Part shown: piece after piece, positions 33,120 through 45,103 of the stretch
Layout of the letters: the number at the start of each line of letters is the position of its first letter
Numbering within the stretch: position 1 is the stretch's first letter
NCBI GenBank assembly: GCA_000711775.1
Contig: ARYC01003232.1
Coordinates: 1-64,000 of the forward strand
DNA: 64,000 bases
Source of the DNA: Oxytricha trifallax
Lineage: Eukaryota; Ciliophora; Spirotrichea; Sporadotrichida; Oxytrichidae
Direction of reading: 5' to 3'
The notes under the pieces: generated by a model
Told to the model about the DNA's origin: nothing
Database searches by the model: none
What the model saw: the letters and a program-made list of their open reading frames with translations, nothing else
Program-made: the position numbers and the translations under genes

Positions 33120-34690
33120 AATTAATTTCAATAAAAAATATGTCAAATCAAACCAACCACTTGACAACGAGGCTTCAGCATTTGATGATGGATCAGCTAA
33201 TGATGAATTGTGGAAGAGTAAGAAAATAACGAGGCAGCAGTCTTTCAGCTGTCAGCAATAACCAAAATGATTACAAATAATCCAGAGAGTTTATTGACTT
33301 ATGGTAGAGATGGAGTTTTCGAAATGGGCAAAAGTTTTAAAAGACAGATCGACAACCCAATAAGTTTAAAAAATTTGATGTCTGCAATCAAGTTTATACT
33401 CGGAATTAAGTTTATACTCCTAAAGAGTTAACTCGCCATAAAGTAACGCAAGCAAGATAGAAAGGGAAGTTTGTTCAGCTAAAGACAGATGGAATATAAA
33501 TGCAATATATGAAAAGCCCTAAATTTGAAATTAAATAAATCAAAAGACCTAAAGCTTCATCTTATTTCACACAAACTTATTGAACTTGAAGGTGCTCATT
33601 ATTCTACAATAGTAAGTATAATTGTTTTAATAAATATATTTAAGTTGATTTAGCAAATAAAATAGCTTCAAGAAAGCTCACAGCCTTAAACAGCTTAGCT
33701 TAATGGCAAGTGAAAAATTTTCAGAAAATGATTCACTTAATGGAGAAGTCAAAATACGATTCAGAAGAAGAAGAATTTCAATTTATCGGAAATATTATTG
33801 CTGAAGCTAAAAAATCAAATCTGGAATATAATGAAAATAACTCTGAATCCCAACAAAATAATCAGTTTAATGTAAAAAGATCTATCCAGAATTAGATCTA
33901 ATGATAAAAGAAGCAAAATATCTGATTACTTTAGAAATTGTTCAACTGAGACAATACTTTCGAATAACCCTGAAACATTTTATCATAAATGTGAGTATGA
34001 ATTTAAAAAATTAATGAAAAATGCCACTATGTTAAAGCTTCTGTACTAGAACTTTAAGTTCTTAGATATAAGCAGATTTTTATAGCTTAAATATGTTGAT
34101 TAAATTCACAAGCTTATTCTTCAGATGAGAAAATAATAATTGAGACTTTTGGATTCAAAATTACATTAAAAGATCTAATAATAGTCAAGCCAATAGATAA
34201 GTAAACTAGGACAGCTATTTTACATTTATTTTAAGCAGCTTCAGAGTTACATAAAAACAATGTAGTTCATCTTCACATAAATCCAGAAAGTGTCCTTGTA
34301 TAAAATAATAGAATTTAAAAACTAAACTTAGTAATTTTGTCAACTTGACACAGACTGGAGATAAATCACAAGTCAATAAAATCAAGAATATTCCTTATTT
34401 AGACATGAATTAAGCAAGATATTGGGAAACTGGAGATTAAAATTGGGATATTTACTCACTGATTGTAATAGTATTTGAGTTTCACATTGGCTTAAAGTTT
34501 TCAGCAAAAGCTAAAACCAAAATCTAATGTATTCATATGATGAGAAATATAGCAACGATAAAGACACACATAAGCAACTTAAGAGGTTAATAAATTTATT
34601 AGTGGATGCAAAAAAGAATCTTCTTTCAATTGTAATTATTAGTAGAAGGGCTTTCGAGTTTCTATAGCTTTGAGATTAATTTCATTTTAA
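33120..34690 (+). CDS. TBE zinc-finger/kinase-like ORF, copy E (decayed)
   Basis: The remains of the finger region are near 33380-33450 (FDVCNQVYTRN, then ELTRHKVTQA), where a short internal duplication of CAAGTTTATACTC disturbs the spacing. The kinase-like part is at 34130-34330: RTAILHLFQAASELHKNNVV, then HLHINPESVLV. The HRD motif reads HLH, so the catalytic Asp is missing. An acidic linker (SKYDSEEEEFQFIGN, near 33750) precedes it. Several frame changes are present. Confidence 0.6.
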
Positions 34691-34720
34691 TTAAAAATTC
34701 TCTCAATTCTCAAATTATAT

Positions 34721-36049
34721 GAATGTGTAAGCACAATATAATGTTTATTTTCGATTCAGCATCAGGAGTCATTACTTTCAATCTCATTTTTCGTTAGCAA
34801 TAGCATTTCTTAAAACAAAATCAAACCTGAGAATTTTTCTCTGGTTTTACTTTGAATTTCTGAAAGTTCTCAAGATCTATTGTTTGATATAAACAACTAT
34901 ATTATGCCATGACTAAAAGTTACAAAAATATGTTTTAAATTTTTAAGTGGAGTTCATAAGAATATTACCATAAAGTTTTAAATCATAAAGAAATCGTTTA
35001 CAAAGTTATCAAATTATAATCCTTCTAAGATTAAGATTAGCATTCCTTACATTTTACATTCTTCTTTTTATTCAAAAATCTATGAAATATATTGAAATTA
35101 GAAAAATTTAGTTACTAAAATTTCTCTATAAGCTAATTATAGTAAAAGAACAATTAAAACTTTCGTATTTTTAAAAATTTTAGTATAATATCAATTGGAT
35201 TTGTCGATGAAGACTCTCGCAAATAAATTAAATAATTTTAGTTTTTTAAATAACTCCAGTACTTACAAAAGATCGATTAAATTAAAATAAGATAAAAATT
35301 ATAGATCCTATTGCTACTAATTAAATTAATTTTTTGTAAATTTGATATGAGAGGATGTGAGTAAATGGAATATAATCTATCTTTAATTTATTTCTTAGAT
35401 TGTTTATTTCATTATTAAACTTTAAATTAATAACTTAATACTAGAAAATTTTGACAAATTAATTTATAGACACGATAGAAGAAAAGCGTTTAATAAATAT
35501 TTACTGGTAGTTTCAGTAAATAAACAAAAAATAAAGAGAGAATATAAATAGTAACTTTAGAGAGATTTGTCAGCACTTTTAACAACTTTATGCTAATTTT
35601 ATATTTAATATAGGCACTAATCTTCTTGTTTTTTAATTTTTCCCTAATATTCAAAGTAAAAATAATTTAAAAAAATTATTTAATTGAAACATAATAAAAG
35701 ACTCAAAATCAATAATGACTCATAAAATCATATAATATAATCAAATTTATATCAAACTTATACCCAAATAGCTTAATATTTAACGAGTGTAATCGATTTG
35801 TGGAGACTGTTATAAAGAAATAAAAAATGAATTGAATTAGAAATATGATCAAACCTATTTAGATTAACAAATTTCTCACTATAAATATTAGGAATTTGAT
35901 TAATAATTTTTATTATAAGCATCAATTCTATAACCAAACTTCGAGATTATTAATTATTTGATTTTTTACTTTTCCAATAATTTTATTTTAGGGTAGCGAT
36001 CATTTCTCTATTCTAATTACTTTAAACTAACTTTTCTTGAATTTTGGAG
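34721..36049. other. AT-rich stretch, nothing recognised
   Basis: No island with coding composition, no long repeat and no RNA gene was seen. Confidence 0.5.
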
Positions 36050-36400
36050 AATAAAATTATATTTCATCCTTCTACAAGACACAAAAAGATCATAGAAACG
36101 AAACTACTCAAATTTTCCATCTAAGCGAGAACTTAGATGCTGAATTCAAGTTCTTAGACTTTGGAGACCAAACTCAGATTCTAAACTGCAAGAGAAGAGG
36201 AAGAAAAGGCTAACAACCAAAAAGAAAACAAAGAAACAAAGGAAAAGAGAAGAAAGAGAAGAGAAGGAAAAGAAGATGAAGACATGATATACGAGGAGAG
36301 AATCTCCTCAAGTGAAAGGGCTAGTCCCTTACATATTAAAAAATATTTTAGGTGGGAGGTCCCAGATACCACAATGTGATCGTATTACAATTGTTATTAT
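36050..36400 (+). mobile_element. LINE-like element, 3' end (copy 1)
   Basis: It contains the Lys/Glu/Arg-rich C-terminus of a LINE-like ORF (FQTAREEEEKANNQKENKET), matching the end of the copy at 49779-51375. The shared 3' tail follows: AAAGGGCTAGTCCCTTACAT at about 36316, then a GGTCCC block and CACAATGTGATC. The sequence after it is TTA/ATT-rich, like the other copies. Only the last about 330 bp are present, consistent with 5' truncation typical of LINEs. Confidence 0.7.
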
Positions 36401-36872
36401 TATATATCTTAAAGATATCATCTGTGAGTCTTCAGGATATTTTCTAAATATATTAAATTTTACAAGAAGCTGTTATAGTAATAGCAGTAACAATAACTGC
36501 ATATCAACGAATAGCAGCAGTAAATAATTTAAAAATTATTAATGCACTGTTAAAATTCTAGGGAACTTCAAATTTGAAATCTATTATTCTTTTTATCATC
36601 ATCATAATCTTCTTCATCTCCTTTCATCTGTTCTTAAACTGAGAAATTTATATTATATTGCATTTTGGGAAAAATCCCAGAGCATTAATAATTATTGAAT
36701 TTACTTTTGCTATTGTCGAATTTACTGTTATTGTTGATTCTATTGTGCTATTATTATTTGTAAATTTCAAGATTTAATTTTATTTTTAGGAAGATATTCT
36801 GTGGCATTTTTAAATTAATAATTTATATCTTATTAAAAATGAAATTAATAATAATAATAAAAATAAATGATC
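36401..36872. other. AT-rich gap between two convergent LINE tails
   Basis: It separates the plus-strand tail ending near 36385 from the minus-strand tail starting at 36873. It holds ATT/AAT repeats on both sides, the expected tails of each element. Confidence 0.6.
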
Positions 36873-38370
36873 ACATTGAGGTCTCTAGGGACCCCCGATC
36901 GATAATAAAGTTAAATTAAGTAAGGGAATAGCCCTTTTTGTTTATATGGTTTTGCTTATATTGATACTCATAAGCATTCATAGCCTTTATATAGTACCTT
37001 CATTTCTGAGAATTTCTTTGTATCTTATCTCTCCTCAAAAGCCTTTATATTGAGTATGGCTCTTTTTGCCCCTCTCAGGACTTGTTGATCTGCGATTTCA
37101 GTCAGTTTTGTTGCACCAATTCTCAGTTTTAGTTCTTCAATAAGTTCCTATACTAATTCTTCATAGTAGTATTAATCTTTACTATTTTAAAGTTTTAAGT
37201 TTGTACTGATTGTTTAGTTCATGATTGTGTTGCCTAGGGCGCTCGCCGTTCTGTCTATCCATTATTTGTTCAATTTCGGAAGTGTTTTTTTTATATTCCC
37301 ATGCACATATATGTGCTGCTAAGGAGCATGCTTCTTATAATAGGATGTTGTCTGGTTCTGCTATTTTATTGCCAACTGTGATTTATTGTTGTCTTTAAGT
37401 CTCTCGTAAGTTTGTGATCCTATTTCTCTTCTCAGTCCTTCTTTTTCGAAAGAGTTTGTTAGTATATTTCTGATCTCTGGGAAGTTGAATAGTAAGGTGC
37501 CTGGATGATCTATTATCTACTATAGAATATTCTGTTTGTTGTTATTGAAGTATAATTAAACTTAGACTGTTTTGTCATTGATGACTCTTGTAACTCCGTA
37601 GTTGTATGATTTGGGGCCATTGTTTACATTTAGAATCTTGTCCCAATTTGGTAACTATAGTTCCTGGAAGTCTAGTGGTTATTTAACATTCTTTAATAAA
37701 AGGTCAAAGCATGTTTTTTAGATTGTTTATGATGGTGTAGTTAATATCACGGTCTTTTCCAATATTTTACAAAGATTTGTGTAATACACGTTCATTTTTC
37801 TATATTCTATCTGATATGGTCATCATGAAAGATATTTGTAAATTCTCTGTCCTCTACTTGTGAGTAGTCTATGGTCTCTGCTATTGTTATTATTTAGTAG
37901 TCAATTTCTGGTCAGAAATTACTGTTCAGAATCTGTTCTGGTTTAATTTAGTATTACCAAACCTACCGAACAATGATGTCAACGTTATGTGGTAGTCTAG
38001 TTGGCAAGTTGAAATGGATGTCATTGATTATCCAAACTAGGTCTTTGATAGTCTTCCAATTTTTTGAATCAACCTTCTGTAAGAGTCTATGTTTGAATTT
38101 ATAATAGCTGAATAGAAATTTCATCATATCCTATTAGATGGAGTAGTACATTGCCAGTATACCTTAGAAATATTTCTAGCTGACTAGACAAACACAGTAA
38201 ATTCTCTGAAGGAATCTGACCGAACTAGGGTTAAGTAATATAACTCCTTGAGAATTACAAATCTTCAACTATCTGTGGCTATGCTCACTAATGATTTTTT
38301 CAAGGTGTGGTCTAAGTGTATCTATTTTATAGAAGGTGTTTTCTCCTTTAGAGTTCCACGTTAGTGAGTA
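36873..38370 (-). mobile_element. LINE-like element, 3' part (copy 2)
   Basis: The minus strand carries about 450 codons of GC-richer coding sequence ending in the shared tail (GGGCTATTCCCTTAC near 36925, then GATCGGGGGTCCCTAGAGAC). Protein blocks include TLRPHLEKIISEHSHRQLKI, KTIKDLVWIINDIHFNLPTR, VNNGPKSYNYGVTRVINDKT, DRTASALGNTIMN and ELIEELKLRIGATKLTEIAD. I do not see reverse-transcriptase motifs, so this may be an ORF1-like or C-terminal part. There are at least two frame changes. It faces copy 1 tail to tail. Confidence 0.65.
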
Positions 38371-38696
38371 CATTTTAATAATATTAATTAATGAAATTAA
38401 TATCTCTCATTGAAATGATAAATGAAGTAACATTGGCAATTTAAAGTAAATACTAACTTATCTTAAAATTATGCCTCTGCTCTAGGATTAAAGCCAAATA
38501 AATTAATAGTTGTAGAGCCAAAATAATTAAAATTAGTAATAATAAAACAGAATCAATAATAATAATAATAGAAGTTTAAATATAGATGCTGCTTAGTAAA
38601 TTATTATTTTTTTAGGGAAAGTAGGACCAGGGTAATTAAAGAATTTGATTAAATTAACGCTCCAATTTTATTCTGTGCTGATACAGATTAAAAATT
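38371..38696. other. AT-rich spacer
   Basis: Contains an AAT repeat near 38552-38570. Nothing else was recognised. Confidence 0.5.
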
Positions 38697-39594
38697 ATGA
38701 TTGACTTTATAAAAAAATTAAGTTTAGCCAAATAAATTAAGTAAAGTACAATTCAATACAAAATCCTTACAACTTCTCTAACTAAATAGTTTCAATCTCT
38801 CGAGAGCCAGACATTAAATATTTCAACTAAAAACCTAAATAATCAAAATTAACTGTTTAATTCTAGTACCATTACTTAACAAATTGAGCTATCCTCTAAA
38901 GATTGTAAGAAATATCTAATAGATTCTGAAGTAAGTGTACCAAGAAATGCTGAGTTGAGTTATCATTAAAATCCAATAATTTTTTTTTAAAAAAAGCAGC
39001 AATTACAATGCCTCATTGATAAGTTTAAAAATATCGCCAACTAGATATAAAATTAACTCCAACAGTTTCAAACTTTTTTAACTTAAAAATCAATAGAGCA
39101 TGACTTGTAACTATTTATTGCAGAACATCATAATTTTTTAAATAGACTAAAATCACCTCAATATATTTTAACATAAATAATAAGAATCAAGTTTAAACTT
39201 ATATGCTTATGTAGAATATCAACTGCTCAATAATGCGCAAAGTTAACTAAATAACTCCTAAGTTATTGAACATAAGTTGCTCACTATAAGAATGCAGGAC
39301 AGTAATGAGATCTCAGTTATATAAGAATAACTGCCGATTTAATCATAAATATAGAAAAACTAACTTAAATCTATGAAAGCACTTAACTAAAGTTGCTCCA
39401 ATAAGCCACTAAAAGTATGATAAAATATTCAGGTAGTTACACTTCTTGACAATAAATTTATAATCATTTAGAAGCCTATAGAGAATCGAGAAATAACTTA
39501 GGAAATCTATCAATTTATCAATTATTTTAGAACTCCTTAGAATATATCTAGTAATATTGCTCCGCAATGTTTGATAGTTACTTTAATTAAATGA
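38697..39594 (+). CDS. Gln-rich coiled-coil protein gene
   Basis: ATG at 38697 (MIDFIKKLSLAKQIKQSTI) opens a 190-codon frame to a TGA at 39267-39269, with protein-like composition (LTKQFQSLESQTLNISTKNL, SSKDCKKYLIDSEVSVPRN, LIDKFKNIANQIQNQLQQF, AEHHNFLNRLKSPQYIL). A second frame takes over at the same point (EHKLLTIRMQDSNEISVIQE, QLPIQSQIQKNQLKSMKAL) and runs to about 39594 with one TGA. Coiled-coil structure is likely. It could be germline-limited or a host gene with one frame break. No family is recognised. Confidence 0.45.
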
Positions 39595-39919
39595 ATTTTA
39601 GAATTCTTTATATCTTTAAAATATTTCTGATAATTCAAAAAGTTAAGAATGATGAGCAATACTTTGAAATACAATATTAATAATAAATCTAAATCTCTTA
39701 TTGGATAAGTTATATATTTACAATTAAAGAGTCTGTAGAGAGGTTTGACTCACTTAGAAATTTTAATATCCAGTCTATTAAAGATCTCCCTTCAAAAAGA
39801 TTATAAATGTGTTTTTAAAGCTAATAGTTGAAATAACAAATAATAGATTAAATAATAAGTATAAATGAAATTATGGTTATAATAAAAACAAATTTTGTAC
39901 AGTAGTAATAAAAATAATG
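39595..39919. other. AT-rich stretch, nothing recognised
   Basis: No supported features. Confidence 0.5.
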
Positions 39920-40697
39920 GCAGGTCAAACACGCCCCGCTCCAATGTAATATATTATCATATTGTAGTCAGGTTGATTTTTTAACGCTAAGCAAGAATGT
40001 CTGGGGAAACTTTTGCTTGCGAGCAATAGTTATCGAGCTATGACCAAATTTAAGTTAATTTTTATAAATAAAATATATCATATCATTAAAAAATTTCAAA
40101 ATTATATAGTTTTTTTTGTATCTTAATTATATATAAGTAATATTTTGGAAAGTATTTGAGAAAAAATAATTATGATAAAATTACTCAAAATGAACAAAAT
40201 AAGATACTTTCCAAAATATTACATAAATATAAGTAAATTCGCATATATTATAGCAAAAACACTCAAAATAGGATTTTCAGAAATATTATTATACAAAAAG
40301 AGATTTTTAATTTTTTTATAACAGATATTGGTGAGATAACCTGGAATTAAGCAAATACACTAAATTTGGGCTCCTGAGCAAGAGTGTAAGACAGGAACAA
40401 AAGTTATATAGTCATTTTAAAAAGTTATGGAGTGGTCATTTTGTCATTTTTGAACTTTCTGAAAATTTGTCGAGGCCGGACCTTTTCCCGCAAAAATGCA
40501 ATTTCCCAAATTAAATATCTTCAAATCTCCCGAAAATAATGTTGTTTTAATATATAAAAATGATCTTAATTTTGGTCATAGCTCGAAAAATATTGCTCAC
40601 TAGCCAAAGGCATTCCTAACACTATTGCTCAGCGTCAAAACACTTTTAGATTACATAATGAAAATAGCACATTAAAGGGAGGGTGTCTTTGACCTGC
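39920..40697. mobile_element. Inverted-repeat element, 778 bp, GCAGGTCAAA ends
   Basis: The left end GCAGGTCAAACACGCCCC and the right end (inverse, GCAGGTCAAAGACACCC) are imperfect inverted copies. The similarity continues inward over 100 bp or more, including AGCAATAGTTATCGAGCTAT on the left against ATAGCTCGAAAAATATTGCT on the right. An inner pair (40142-40160 and 40204-40222) is a second hairpin. No protein is encoded and no clear target duplication was seen. It lies 101 bp from the left end of TBE copy B. Confidence 0.75.
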
Positions 40698-40939
40698 TAG
40701 CCAAAAGTACTAATGGAAGTCTGATTAATATTAAAGAAATTTATAATAAAAAGAATCATATATATTTTTTGGGATTAAATAATAATTTATCGCATAATCA
40801 AAACTCTTACAACCTCTTAATGAGGTTTTATTTGTGCTTTGGTTTGTAGAGTAAAGTTGAGGTTTTATTATTGTTAGTAGAGATAAGAGGTTTTATGCGA
40901 GTTTAATATGTATTTAACGATTATTTTATTATTTAAATT

Positions 40940-42324
40940 AAGCAAATATTATCTGCTAGTCTTTGTTGTATCTCTTGAATTTTTCCCGCCTTTGTGGTCC
41001 AAGCATATCGTATATAGTTATCTTGGATATGCTATTGCTCTTACGATTATCCTCTATATAATCTTCTTTATTTCTTAACATACGTCATCTTGCTTTGTTT
41101 GCTTGTCTGCTAAATTTATTGCTTTTTTCTCAAATTATGTACATTAATAGACATACTTTCCATAAAGCACTCTATTATTTCAGCTACTGCCCAAATATTC
41201 CACTAAATAGAGCCATTAGTCCATTCTTTCAGGTTGAGAAGTATCCTCGAGTATAAAGAACCTTTGCTAACGTTACATTCTCATATATTAAGGCTCTATT
41301 AAAATCAATTACGACTACTTCTAAATGACATAGTTTCAGAATAAAATTTTCAGGATTCAAACCTCTATGAACATATCCAAGTTCATGAAGCTTCTTGACT
41401 TCCTTTATCATATCTGATAGTATATCATAAAAGTCATCTCGATACCTGCTGATACAGATAATCTCGAAGAGTCATTTAAATCTTTTTCAACCGTCGTGTG
41501 ATGAAATCAGATCCTAAGATAACACCAACAAGCTTGAGCAAGTTCTTGCAATTTTTCTAAGCCTCTCTAAGTACGATATAATCGTAGGCAAACTCATTTA
41601 AGTACTACTAGTTCTTAAGGACTGAAAGGATAGACCTTGTAGGCATACCATCATCCACTATGAGTTTATCCTTATCAGGAATGTTTATAAGCAATAGTTA
41701 TCAATACAATTGCTAAGTTCTATTGCAGTTAATGCAGGAATATACATAGCAGACTGATCCATTTATTCCATTTGCTTCTATCTCTTAAGGTTCTCTTCTT
41801 CTCTCTTTATGACACAAGAGTATTAGATTTTCTTTTAGCGGGCACTAATTTTTATTTCTCTCTATTTTAAATCAAGAACTCACTCAGGTGATGCTTTTGC
41901 ATATGCTTCTTAACTTTAGCTGAGTGATTATAAGACTTCACTCAAGTCGTGCACTTGCACCTGCAATTGACTTTATCATGCTTGTAATATACCTTACTCT
42001 TACCAGAGTGTACTTCTTTCATGTGTCTCTTTTAACTGGAATCAGGAGAGAAGAAATTTCGCAGTCTTAGCATTCAAAAGTTTTAATTATCAATCTGTAG
42101 TTGTTTTCTTTACTTCCTCAATATCTTCAAATTATGTTTAAATATCCATCGCATCTTTATGTTTCTTGTTTTAAACTACAAAGATAAAAACTTCGGCTTC
42201 AAGTTCAATAGATCTTAGCTCTGCTTCTCTTAATATAGATTTCTTCTGGCTTTTTAGTGAAACCAAAGTTTAGCTATGATTAACCAGTACCAAAGAAGCT
42301 TCTGCGATTTAAGTTGGCCGCCAT
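40940..42324 (-). CDS. TBE zinc-finger/kinase-like ORF (57-kDa type), copy B
   Basis: ATG at 42324 (MAANLNRRSFFGTGQSQLNF). Two C2H2 zinc fingers follow near 42080-41880: FECQDCEKFF...HMKEVH, then CRCKCTTQVKSYNHSAKVKK ending HMQKHH. The kinase-like core is near 41410-41230: KLHELGYVHRGLNPENFILK, then VVVIDFNRALIY. HRG replaces HRD and DFN replaces DFG, so the catalytic Asp is gone while the metal-binding Asp of DFx remains. TBE elements are known to encode such a protein. Several frame changes are present in this copy. Confidence 0.8.
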
Positions 42325-42719
42325 GTTTAAATTCAAATTCAAATTTAAATTTCCATTATAAAGCTCATAAATCTTCTATAGCTATAATAACATTATGTTG
42401 GTGTTGTCACTCCAGCAATGATGGTTTTATTTTACTCTAAGGTTCATATTTATACTTAGTTTATAACTATAAATTTTCTAATTTAATCCTTAATTATCTT
42501 AATTTTGGTACCAACTCGGAAAAAGTTTATGCTGGTACTGGTACCATTTAAGTTTTGAACCAGATTGAAACTTTTCCATTAAAATCTCACTGGATTAAAA
42601 CTAGGTACTAATTTAGTATTGATACTATTGAATTGGTACAAAAAAATTAAACGAATTTAGAATCAGTCCTAATAAAATTAAAATAAATTTAGTACTAATT
42701 TAATGCAACTAAATTGATA

Positions 42720-43640
42720 AAAAGGAGCTACATTTCTGAAGTTTGTTGCAGCTTCTGCAAACTTTCTCCACGTATCTACAGGGTTGATCTCCAAGATGCC
42801 AATATTTAATAATAAGGTTTTAAACAATAGGATCCAGAAGTCTATAAATTAAAACTTAAAATTCACTATTAAAAAGTATAACAATGATTAAATCTCTGTA
42901 TGATACAATGAAATCAAGATTTAGAACATGGAAGATCCCTAACGATACCTCAGTTAACATGGTAAAATAAAGTTATAATAATCATCAAAATGTGCAGTTG
43001 GTTTTATTCCTTTAACGATGAAACATACCAAGATCTCATTTTTAAAAGTGATACTCTGTGAAAAGAAGAAAGCTTTCAAAAACAAAGAGATCAAACTGAT
43101 TGAAATACCTAACTACCAAGATATTTCAGTCACTAATCTCTAAAAGACTGAAATGAAAGATGAGGAAATTGTCGTCTACCTTTCTAGCAAGATTAAACTT
43201 TTAAACAAGTTGCCTGAAAGAAGCTTCTCTTTAATGTTTTAGGCACATTAAAAGAGGAATATTTGAGGAAAAATTAAAAAATAAGCTCACAATAAACGAT
43301 ACTCTATCGCTCCTGAAGATTAAAAGAAGCAAGGTATACTTATTAGCACGGCATGACTCGAGTAGCTCAAGAAGCATCCTTATCTCTCTTGTAAGCTTTA
43401 GATTATAACTTTGTAGGGAAATCTGGAACTGGTATTTTTCTTATGAAAGGGAATGCAAAAGTTCACAGAGAAAGAAAGAAGTTAGTTAGAGATCTTATGA
43501 TGACATATAAACACCAGAGGAAATGAACATAGATGCAGAGAGGGCTCGAAGAAAATAAACTTAAGGTCTGTTAAGCCTTAAGAGGAAAAAGAAAAAGAAG
43601 CCTAATCCTTTTAATTGCTCGTTTGTTATGTGAAATAATT
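42720..43640 (+). CDS. TBE middle ORF (22-kDa type), copy B
   Basis: It reads against its neighbours, as expected. Blocks seen include MKSRFRTWKIPNDTSVNMVK, KKKAFKNKEIKLIEIPNYQD, VTNLQKTEMKDEEIVVYLSS and KLLNKLPERSFSLMF, ending in a Lys-rich tail. Frame changes occur between blocks. The MITE at 43667 is inserted just beyond its 3' end. Function unknown. Confidence 0.6.
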
Positions 43641-43666
43641 CATTCATTTTAATCTTTAACTTATTA

Positions 43667-44080
43667 TTTTAGAAATACATTCGAATTTGAATAAATAATT
43701 AAGTTTAAATATATAATATTGCAAATTCGTGGAAGTTAAAGTTGCCCAATTTAAACGATCTTGGAATTATTTGATAGAGAATTCAAAATTAGCTAGACAT
43801 TATTATTGGCGGTACTATTTTATAGCATCCCTTGTGCGAGATAACATGAGTTTAATTTGAGCATATAATAAAAAGAAATAGAGGTGTTTAATTAAAGTGA
43901 AGTTATCTCGCTCTAGGGATGCAATAAAATAGTACCACTAATAATATAGTCTAGATAATTTTAAATTTTCTTTCGAATATTTCCAAGATCGTTTAAATTT
44001 GGCAACTTTAACTTCTACGAATTTGCAATAATATATAATTAAACTTAATTATTTATCCAAATTCGAATGTATTTTTACAA
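43667..44080. mobile_element. Palindromic MITE, copy 2 (inserted in TBE copy B)
   Basis: 414 bp, with arms that are inverted copies. The ends (TTTTAGAAATACATTCG and CGAATGTATTTTTACAA) are flanked by TA. It sits between the middle ORF and the transposase of TBE copy B, so it inserted after that element. Arm divergence is greater than in copy 3. Confidence 0.9.
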
Positions 44081-44094
44081 TAATAAGCATTTAT

Positions 44095-45060
44095 TCTTCC
44101 TTTCCTTCCACATATCTTCGTGTTGTCTATACTAACTCTATTGTAGAATACAATGAATCAATTCAACTGTATCGATAGGCAAGTCATGCATAAGATGATA
44201 CAGTAAGAACTCTATGTAAGGAGTTATCTTTAACTCGTTATACGCTTTCTTAGATTCCTTAGTTTTATGAACTGATAGGTTATCAACAAACAGGATGATC
44301 TCTTGATCGTTGTACTTATCACTTAGCGTTTGTAAGATCTCTATATAATGCACTCGCTTAATAGAGGCAGGATGAATAACATAAGTTTCTAAACTGAATC
44401 TTCACTAGTTCCAACTAAAATTGCATGAGTGGAATCCTTTTCCTTTTCGTCATACACTTCTATATTATCATACTTCTTGAACCAAAACTAATTAAAAAGG
44501 TATTGAACGTAGGTACAGCTTCAATAGCGTTTATGAACTTAATGTTATTATCAAGAGCCCTCTGCAATTAATCATAAATATAGTTTAAACTATTACTATA
44601 AAATGGAACAGTAAAGTCTATCATTCTTATCATTCTGTTGACCGTCTTAAAAATAATATCATTCTTTCTATAAATATTAGCAATAGTCTATGGAGATGTG
44701 CGCGTGTCAGGAAACTTGCGATGAATCATCACATCTCTCTAGTCAAGTGGAAAGTGTGCCCAATACTTTAAAGTCTTAGAGTCGCAGAGGTAGTCATATG
44801 CTGCTAAGAAAATTTTTATCTTCTTGCAGGATTTTATCAAGAACCTGAATTGAAATGCTTAACAGCTAGAAAGCAGTGGTGCCTCACAGTCGAAGCACTC
44901 TTGCGTAAAAGTTTGCAATTTTTGCATATTTTAGCATAGCTTGAGGTAGTCTATATTAATACTAGTTCCATGCCTAAGCTTTGCACTAAATCTTTATATT
45001 TCTCATCATAAATATACCCTAAAAATCGCTTATTTTTATTTCTAGTTTTGCGAAGTTGTT
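44095..45060 (-). CDS. TBE transposase, copy B (catalytic block deleted)
   Basis: Very similar to the transposase of copy A, including ILFVDNLSVHKTKESKKAYN (second Asp, near 44280). Where copy A has about 25 residues containing the NGIEF catalytic Glu, this copy jumps from ELKITPY straight to EFLLYHLMHDLPIDTVEL, an in-frame internal deletion near 44210. The N-terminal part is recognisable (YDEKYKDLVQSLGMELVLIQ, near 45010). It cannot be an active DDE enzyme. Confidence 0.85.
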
Positions 45061-45103
45061 TAATTTCTATACTGCCCTTAAAAAACCCCAACTATACCCT
45101 ACT

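Larger units (their letters stand above)
30700..34720 (+). mobile_element. TBE-related transposon, copy E
   Basis: Same plan and same branch as copies C and D: transposase (+), opposed middle ORF (-), zinc-finger/kinase-like ORF (+). The ends are approximate because no terminal repeat was recognised. It is decayed; see the parts. Confidence 0.7.
40799..45103 (-). mobile_element. TBE transposon, copy B
   Basis: The left end (CAAAACTCTTACAACCTCTTAATGAGG region) aligns with the inverse of the TBE tip of copy A, including the degenerate telomere-like tip. The flanking bases are AAT, an ANT target. The right end matches copy A up to about 45103 (CCCCAACTATACCCTAC) and then diverges, so the right tip is lost. 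Inside, from right to left: transposase (-), a palindromic MITE, the middle ORF (+) and the zinc-finger/kinase-like ORF (-). At about 4.3 kb including a 414-bp MITE, it matches the usual 4.1-kb TBE size. Confidence 0.9.

Noticed and set aside
36181-36372. Minus-strand ORF, Ser/Leu-rich
   Set aside because: It is the shadow of the Lys/Glu-rich plus-strand LINE ORF tail.
41229-41411. Host protein kinase gene
   Set aside because: It has kinase-like motifs but lies inside TBE copy B with C2H2 fingers upstream, and the catalytic residues are missing. It is the transposon's own ORF.
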